Shown here: positions 58,451 through 64,000 of the stretch, one piece after another
How the letters are laid out: every line of letters starts with the position of its first letter
How positions within the stretch are numbered: position 1 is the first letter of the stretch
Source of the DNA: Lamellibrachia satsuma
Taxonomy: Eukaryota; Annelida; Polychaeta; Sabellida; Siboglinidae
Length of the DNA stretch: 64,000 nucleotides
Assembly (NCBI GenBank): GCA_033239005.1
Contig: BSQZ01000069.1
Span: 200,001-264,000 of the forward strand
Direction of reading: 5' to 3'
Notes under the pieces: model-generated
Databases searched by the model: none
The model's input: only the letters and a program-made list of their open reading frames with translations
What the model was told of the DNA's origin: nothing
Made by a program: the position numbers and the translations under genes

Positions 58451-59084
58451 TTTGGTCAGGACAAGATGAGTAGATTTTAAGCTACGACAGGTTTTGCATA
58501 ACCCATTTTGCGACTAGTGTGACACGTTAATTAATTAGCCATTATGGCTCTTTACTTTTAAAACTTTACTGTACATTATATTTAACATTAGAGGATATCA
58601 TTAAGTAAATTTAAAGTAGGAAGTTTTGAGCCATTTTAAATGTTCATATATAAAAATAGAAAAAAGTAACAAATATAAAAATCTAATTATTGTTTCAAAA
58701 ATATGAAAGCAATTATGAAATTATTAAATTACACAAATCACCTAAATTTAAGAAAAAAAATAATTATGAAATTTTTTTTAATATTAAATTATTACAAATT
58801 AATGAAATAACTCAATCACCCAAATTTAAGAAAAGTGGCTATTTCATGATGATTGCACCTATATATGTCGTGACGTGTGAGAAAGGTTGGAAAGAAACAG
58901 TGCTGCCGTGCTGACTGACACACAAGGGGTTCTCACACTGTTCACATTTCTGTATGTGGCCAGCTTGTTTCTTCACCAAAGGTGAATATATACGCCGAGT
59001 TATATGTCTGTTGAATGTAAGCATGGAGACCAGCTGACTCAATAATATATACCTGTCCTGGTGGAAACAGTTCAGCTGTCCAAT
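58451..59084. other. AT-rich intergenic, nothing recognised
   Basis: Contains a local duplication of CACCTAAATTTAAGAAAA-like sequence (58739 and 58818). Confidence 0.4.
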
Positions 59085-60500
59085 TGTTTGTGACATTCCC
59101 TACCCAGGTGTGATGTTTGTGACATTCCCTACCCAGGTGTGCTGTTTGTGACATTCCCTACCTGGGTGTGCTGTTTGTGACATTCCCTACCGGGTGTGCT
59201 GTTTGTGACATTCCCAGAGGTGCCAACTTCTGATGATGTAAAAGTGTAATACCCTTGCGATCACCCAGCAGGAATTGGGAGGGGGCGACATACACTCCCA
59301 AACACTGAGAAGATTGACTCTGAATAATGCACAACATATTTACTGTCAAAGTACTTCACCACAATTAAGAGGAAACAATGTTATGCTCTCCATATCTGTG
59401 CTGGCATCAGTAGCAGTACTGTAGAGTCCTTTCTGAAGAATAGTGCTAATATTATCATCACATTCCTTGGCAAGCATTTCCACAACTGCAGTTGTCTTTG
59501 TTCAGCCACTGGCATATTGAGTGGCAATTAAATTGCCAATTTTGGAATTTGGAAACATTCTTTTAAAAAGAGGTCTTGCATGATCGCTTACTGCGATTAT
59601 GTCCTATAAGAAATGATTTGAACAGCATCTCAGCATTGATTGTGGCAAATTTGGTATCTTTTGAAAAGAAAGTATCGATCTTAGAACATGCTTTGCCAGC
59701 GGCCTGTACGTGCCACGCTGATTCAACGTGTTTTCAACAGTCGTACAACCACTGCGTCCAATGTTAACATTGGCTCAGCACATTTAGACTTTTGAAGAAA
59801 TGGCCATTTATGTGAATATTCCACTTTGTATTTCTGTTTTGTTTGGGATTTCCTTTAATTTCTTTCGCGGTGGCGTGTTCGGGCATTCCGGCAAACTTCT
59901 GCTACGATGATAACAGTAAAACTAACTACAATAAAAACGCGGTCCGAACCCGATAATCCAGTGACCATGGGAACATTTCATGCGCGCCAAGTCAAAAAGA
60001 TAGAGGTATCTCATTAAATTGTCAAGAGGTGCAAGCATAGACACATCGGTTACGTCCACAGACATGGTTACGCCACAGCATCAGCTCTTCCGCTACTTGC
60101 AGTACATTTAATCCTTACCCAACCTACTACACATACACTTGGTTAAGTCCATAGGTTGAAAGCGTGCATGAAACTTGTGCTATATTTAGTCCGCCACCCT
60201 GGCAACGAGCAACAGCGCCTGCATTAATCGGATGGCGCAAAAGGTCTGCCGGGTTAATTAAAAAAAATACAGATTTTAACCAGCTACGAGCATAATAAAT
60301 GGAGTGTTAGGCATAATGGCGTAATGTGTGGCTAAATATCGTAATTATTATGCTCAAATCGTAATACTTGGCACCTCTGCATTCCCTACACAGGTGTGTT
60401 GTTTGTAACATTCCCCACCCAGATGTGCTGTTTGTGACATTCCCCACCCGGATTTGCTGTTTGTGACATTCCCTACCCGGGTGTGCTGTTCCACAGGTCT
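59085..60500. repeat. 29-31-bp minisatellite split by a hAT insertion (59085-59214 and 60380-60490)
   Basis: Both parts consist of GTGACATTCCCTACCCAGGT plus GTGCTGTTT units. Removing 59215-60379 would reunite the array. Confidence 0.88.
59215..60379 (-). mobile_element. hAT transposon remnant
   Basis: Ends are CAGAGGTGCCAA (59215-59226) and TTGGCACCTCTG (60368-60379), a perfect 12-bp inverted repeat of hAT type. CATTCCC flanks both sides; the exact target duplication is blurred because the target is itself a repeat. On the minus strand, broken frames read DHARPLFKRMFPNSKI, TKTTAVVEMLAKECDD and LYSTATDASTDMES, matching the N-terminal and DDE-entry region of hAT transposases. The element is internally deleted and full of stops. 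Confidence 0.85.
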
Positions 60501-60880
60501 GCGATGTAGTTTGACCTCTCCAGGGGATGACCTCGTGCCATGTTGAATGCTGCAACATGACATTGACAGGTCAATCGCTGGCATATTCAGCTGACTAAAC
60601 TGACTCCGCATACACATAGTTGTCAACATTGTCACTTTTGGACATTAAATCAACTTGTTTTTCTGGGCCACACATTATAGAAAAAAATTATGTTTTTGTG
60701 ACTTAAAAAATTAATTTGTATGTGCATGCATGAGCAAGGACAATGAATGCAAATCGCAACCCATGAAAAAACACTGGTGGGGCCACAAAAAATATGAAAG
60801 TTGAACAGGGAAGGATGTGTGTCACTTTCTACAAGCAGCTGTTGACACCAATGTGTAAGTCCAATGTAAGAGTCATCAAG
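60500..60880. other. Intergenic, nothing recognised
   Basis: AT-rich; no supported feature. Confidence 0.4.
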
Positions 60881-60887
60881 TTAATCA

Positions 60888-63120
60888 AGATTTAACAAGA
60901 TTGTCATCCCAAACAACAAGTTCCAGATGGCAAGTGGACAAGGAAGCCATTGGCTTATCAAGAGTCCAACAATTTTCCATGTGTAGCCCACCCTTATCAA
61001 ATATCTGTCAATACTATTTTTAAACATATTGACACTACTAGCATTAACACAATCATTTGGCAGTTTGTTCCATTCATTCTGTGAGAAAGAGTACTTTCTC
61101 ATGTCCAACCTACACTGCTCCTTAACTAATGCTGCTTTGTGTCCTCTGGTTCTACTGCCTTCTTTAAGTTTGAAGACCCTATTCCTATCAACATCCTCAT
61201 AACCGTTCACTATTTTAAACACTTCTATTTGGTCTCCTCTTAGTCTCCTGGTCTCTAGTGTTGTCAAACCACATTGTAATAAGTGACTTTCGTAACTAAG
61301 GTCTCTCAATTCTGGAATAATTTTAGCTGCACTTCTTTGTATTCTTTCTAGCTTGTCTATGTCCTTCTTACGATACGGCCTCCATGCTTGTATACAATAT
61401 TCCAAATGTGGTCTAACTATTGCTTTGGTACAAGGGTACAATTCGCTGTTTATCCTTATACATGATAGTTCTCCTAATTAGCCCTAGAATTGGATTTCCT
61501 TTCGAAGCAGCAATCCCACATTGCTCTGAAACTTTCATGTCAGCACTAAATGTTACTCCCAAGTCCTTTTCTTGTGTGGTTCTACCTAGTACAGTATCCC
61601 CCATTCTATGTTCTTCGTCCATGTTTCCATGTCCTATGTGTATGCATTTACACTTCCCAAAATTGAATAACATTTGCCATTTTTCTGACCAATTAACTAA
61701 TTTATCTAGATCATCATGTAAACTTTGTTTATCTGTATCATTAGTAACCTTTCTGAATACTTTTGTGTCATCTGCAAATTTCAGTACTTTGCTAGATATG
61801 TCATCTTCCAAATCATTTATATTAAAAACAGCATAGGGCCTAATACTGATCCCTGTGGTACCCCACTCAAAACCGATTTCCAGTTTGAAATCTCACAATC
61901 TACTATTACTCTCTGTCTTCTGTGTGTAAGCCACTTTTCTATCCAGTTGATTACATCATTACCGATACCATGGGCTTTTAGTTTAAGTAACAATCTTTGA
62001 TGTGGCACTTTATCGAAAGCTCTCTGAAAATCTAAGTAGACAACATCCACTGGTGACCCGTCATCTACCCACTTTGTAATTTCTTCAAAAAAACATAAGA
62101 GATTGGTTAGATGTATTTATTAATTTATGTTTCACAAGGAATTCCACCATGTTGTCTCTAATTAATGTTTCAAGTAATTTACATACAACTGACTTATCTC
62201 GAACTTTCTGTTTACTCCTTACATAAGCATAGAAACTCTTGCTGTAATTTTTTATATTACATGCCAATTTTTATCAAAGGTTCTTTTAGATTTTCTAATT
62301 TCAGTTGTAGCTAGGTTAAGTGCCTCTTTGTAATCTGCAGTCTTCATTCTTTCTGGTACGCCTATAAAACCTCCACATAGTTTGCTTAAACACTATTTAT
62401 CTAATAGCTTCTTTTGACAAGTGTTTCTTTCTAGACCGTTTTCCATGTTTTTTCAAGGGAACTCATTTATCGATGATACACTCAATTTCATATTTTAGAA
62501 TATTCCAACATTAAATTGCGGTCTTGTTCATTAGCACGTTATTAGTATTTTCTCATATATTTATAGTTACCTTTGTGGAAGTTTCTCCTATACGTTTTTT
62601 TATTTTTACTTTCTGCTTTTACATTGATGTCAAAATGTATTTGATTGCAGTCACTGTTACCCAATGGTTCATGTATTTTTACATTGTTAACTAATTCTCT
62701 TTGTGATGATAAAACTATATTTATTACATTTTCTCCCCTGGATGGTTCTAGCACATGCCAAATTAAAAATAGAAATTGTTGGTCCTCACCCCCTGTACTC
62801 TCTAGAGATTTCCATTGTATGTGTCCATGGTTAAAATCTCCCATTATGATACATTCCCCTTTACTAACTTCCTTTATAGCATTTTGTATTTTTGTGTTAT
62901 CCTCTTCATTTATGTTTGGACTTCGGTAAACTAATCCAATAGTTAATTTTGAATTTCCTGAAATTATTTTGCACCAAACAGCTTCATCATAATCTGCTTT
63001 CCTTTCTAATTTTATTTCATAAGCCTGAATAGATTCTTTAACATATAAAATAACTCCCCCTCCCCTTCTTCCTATTCGATCCCTCCTAAACATTACGTAT
63101 CCTGTCAATCCTAATTCAAT
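60888..63120 (-). mobile_element. CR1/Jockey-superfamily LINE, nearly full 3' length, internally deleted
   Basis: From the right end on the minus strand: an endonuclease domain (RRGGGVILYVKES, GLVYRSPN, IIMGDFNHGHIQW and a degenerate SDC in place of SDH); a joint where SKQKVRDK runs into SVVCKLLETLIRDNMVEFLV, with the reverse transcriptase fingers missing; then VVYLDFQRAFDKVPH, GVPQGSVLGP, the intact FADD box; and a C-terminal block SYESHLLQCGLTTLETRRLR to CVNASSVNMFKNSIDRYL. Several frameshifts separate the parts. AATGTAAGAGTCRTCAAGTTAAT flanks it at 60866 and 63148 and may be the target duplication, although similar copies recur at 63190. Confidence 0.9.
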
Positions 63121-63215
63121 CTACTACGTGTAAGTCATCTGTACAATGTAAGAGTCGTCAAGTTAATCTACGATGTGTATGTCACCTGTACAATGTAAGA
63201 TTCCTCAAGTTTATC
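63120..63215. repeat. Direct repeat, about 52 bp, 2 copies
   Basis: CTACGTGTAAGTCATCTGTACAATGTAAGA (to 63155) and CTACGATGTGTATGTCACCTGTACAATG (63168 on) are near copies. Confidence 0.8.
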
Positions 63216-64000
63216 AAGTCTAGAATTCTTTGGTAGCCAAAATGATGGCAGAAGTGTGAAGTCTCAGGATGAGTGGCGCACCCTGGTGAACTGTTGCATA
63301 AACATTACTCTGGCTGTGTCTTCTAGAGGGCAGTACCATATAATGCACCTAGGCCTTCCAATAAGTAGCTTATAAAAGATGATCTCATTACATTTAAGTA
63401 TGTACACAAACTGGTTTATGAGGGATTAGCAGCTGTTTTGCTTAGGGTCATACTTTTCAAAAAATCACTGTTTATTTTCCAATCACAGTTCATAAGGGTG
63501 CTGACTTTGGTCACAGTTCATAAGGGTGCCGACTTCGAGCGCATGCAGGTAGTTTTATGTTGCGACAGCTGAAGTGCCACCTGGTGAATATGAAGTTGCC
63601 AAATGTCGCTGCAATTCAAAGTTTCATGCGAGAGTTTAAACGACATGACGGTTTTATGTAGTGTTGTAAACAATCTGAGATGTTCCCTAACTGAAGTGTT
63701 GCATTAACTGGTAGAGACACTGCTGGGAATGCAAGTACTGTGAGCAAAGCAAGTATTAAGACTACCAGCTGGAAGATGGAAAAGTGCTACCAGTTCATGT
63801 AGTTGTAGCTTTTTAGATATCCAGCATGATAATCTTCTGGGTAGAAATTTAAAATAAATTTTCACCCCTTAAATGTTCAGTTTGGCATTGAAACAAAAAC
63901 TAGATCAGATAGATGTCTGTGGTTTAAGAAAACTATCCATCGGATCATCCCAACTTTATGAATATTTTAACCAATCAAGTAAGGTGGATGCGTACCTGCG
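63216..64000. other. Intergenic, nothing recognised
   Basis: One 30-bp duplication (TCACAGTTCATAAGGGTG at 63484 and 63511); no gene seen. Confidence 0.4.

Overview
This is a eukaryotic window, most likely from a marine invertebrate. The reasons are short exons with GT-AG boundaries in very long introns, degenerate CR1/Jockey, RTE and Penelope-like retroelements, hAT transposons, tRNA-derived SINEs, and an exceptional load of micro- and minisatellites. I cannot fix the phylum; a lophotrochozoan or cephalochordate would fit the repeat content. There is no rRNA, no intact tRNA, no CRISPR and no bacterial-style operon.

Layout. 1-26 kb is intergenic and repeat-rich: a 2.7-kb candidate DNA element with inverted termini (1494-4176), RTE, CR1 and SINE fragments, a CR1/Jockey LINE split by a non-autonomous hAT with 8-bp target duplications (11565-14190, hAT at 12320-13598), large CT and CA microsatellites, an 18-bp minisatellite (20.4-21.6 kb), a 5'-truncated RTE element (22.85-24.07 kb) and a SINE with a clear target duplication (25.16-25.50 kb).

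26.2-48.5 kb holds the one well-supported protein gene. It is a plus-strand glycosyltransferase of family GT49 (LARGE / B4GAT1-like), 13 exons in consistent phases, about 451 residues, with an N-terminal signal anchor, a stem encoded by four small symmetrical phase-1 exons, and a catalytic domain with the DVD motif. Exon 8 (39901-40058) lacks one base in this sequence, and its first part also exists as a second truncated copy upstream.

The most unusual feature is in this gene. Several splice junctions are themselves the edge unit of a tandem array. Exon 9 lies between exactly 68 copies of a 36-bp unit carrying its own 3' splice site and about 20 copies of a 34-bp unit carrying its own 3' end and donor. 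The donors of exons 7, 8 and 11 also head arrays. A decayed stem exon and an intronic segmental duplication record how the stem exons multiplied.

48.5-64 kb: an unassigned cluster of coding-looking frames (49.3-50.8 kb), a probable terminal exon of an unknown minus-strand gene (52173-52644), a decayed hAT transposase of the ZNF862-like type joined to a Penelope-like GIY-YIG fragment (54.5-56.6 kb), a retroelement 3' end whose coding sequence has become a 29-bp minisatellite (56.9-58.4 kb), a hAT remnant inserted into another minisatellite (59.2-60.4 kb), and a second, internally deleted CR1/Jockey LINE on the minus strand (60.9-63.1 kb). A THAP zinc-finger relic lies at 37.15-37.32 kb inside an intron of the GT49 gene.

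Apart from the GT49 exons and the 52-kb exon, almost all long open frames here are read through tandem repeats and are not genes.
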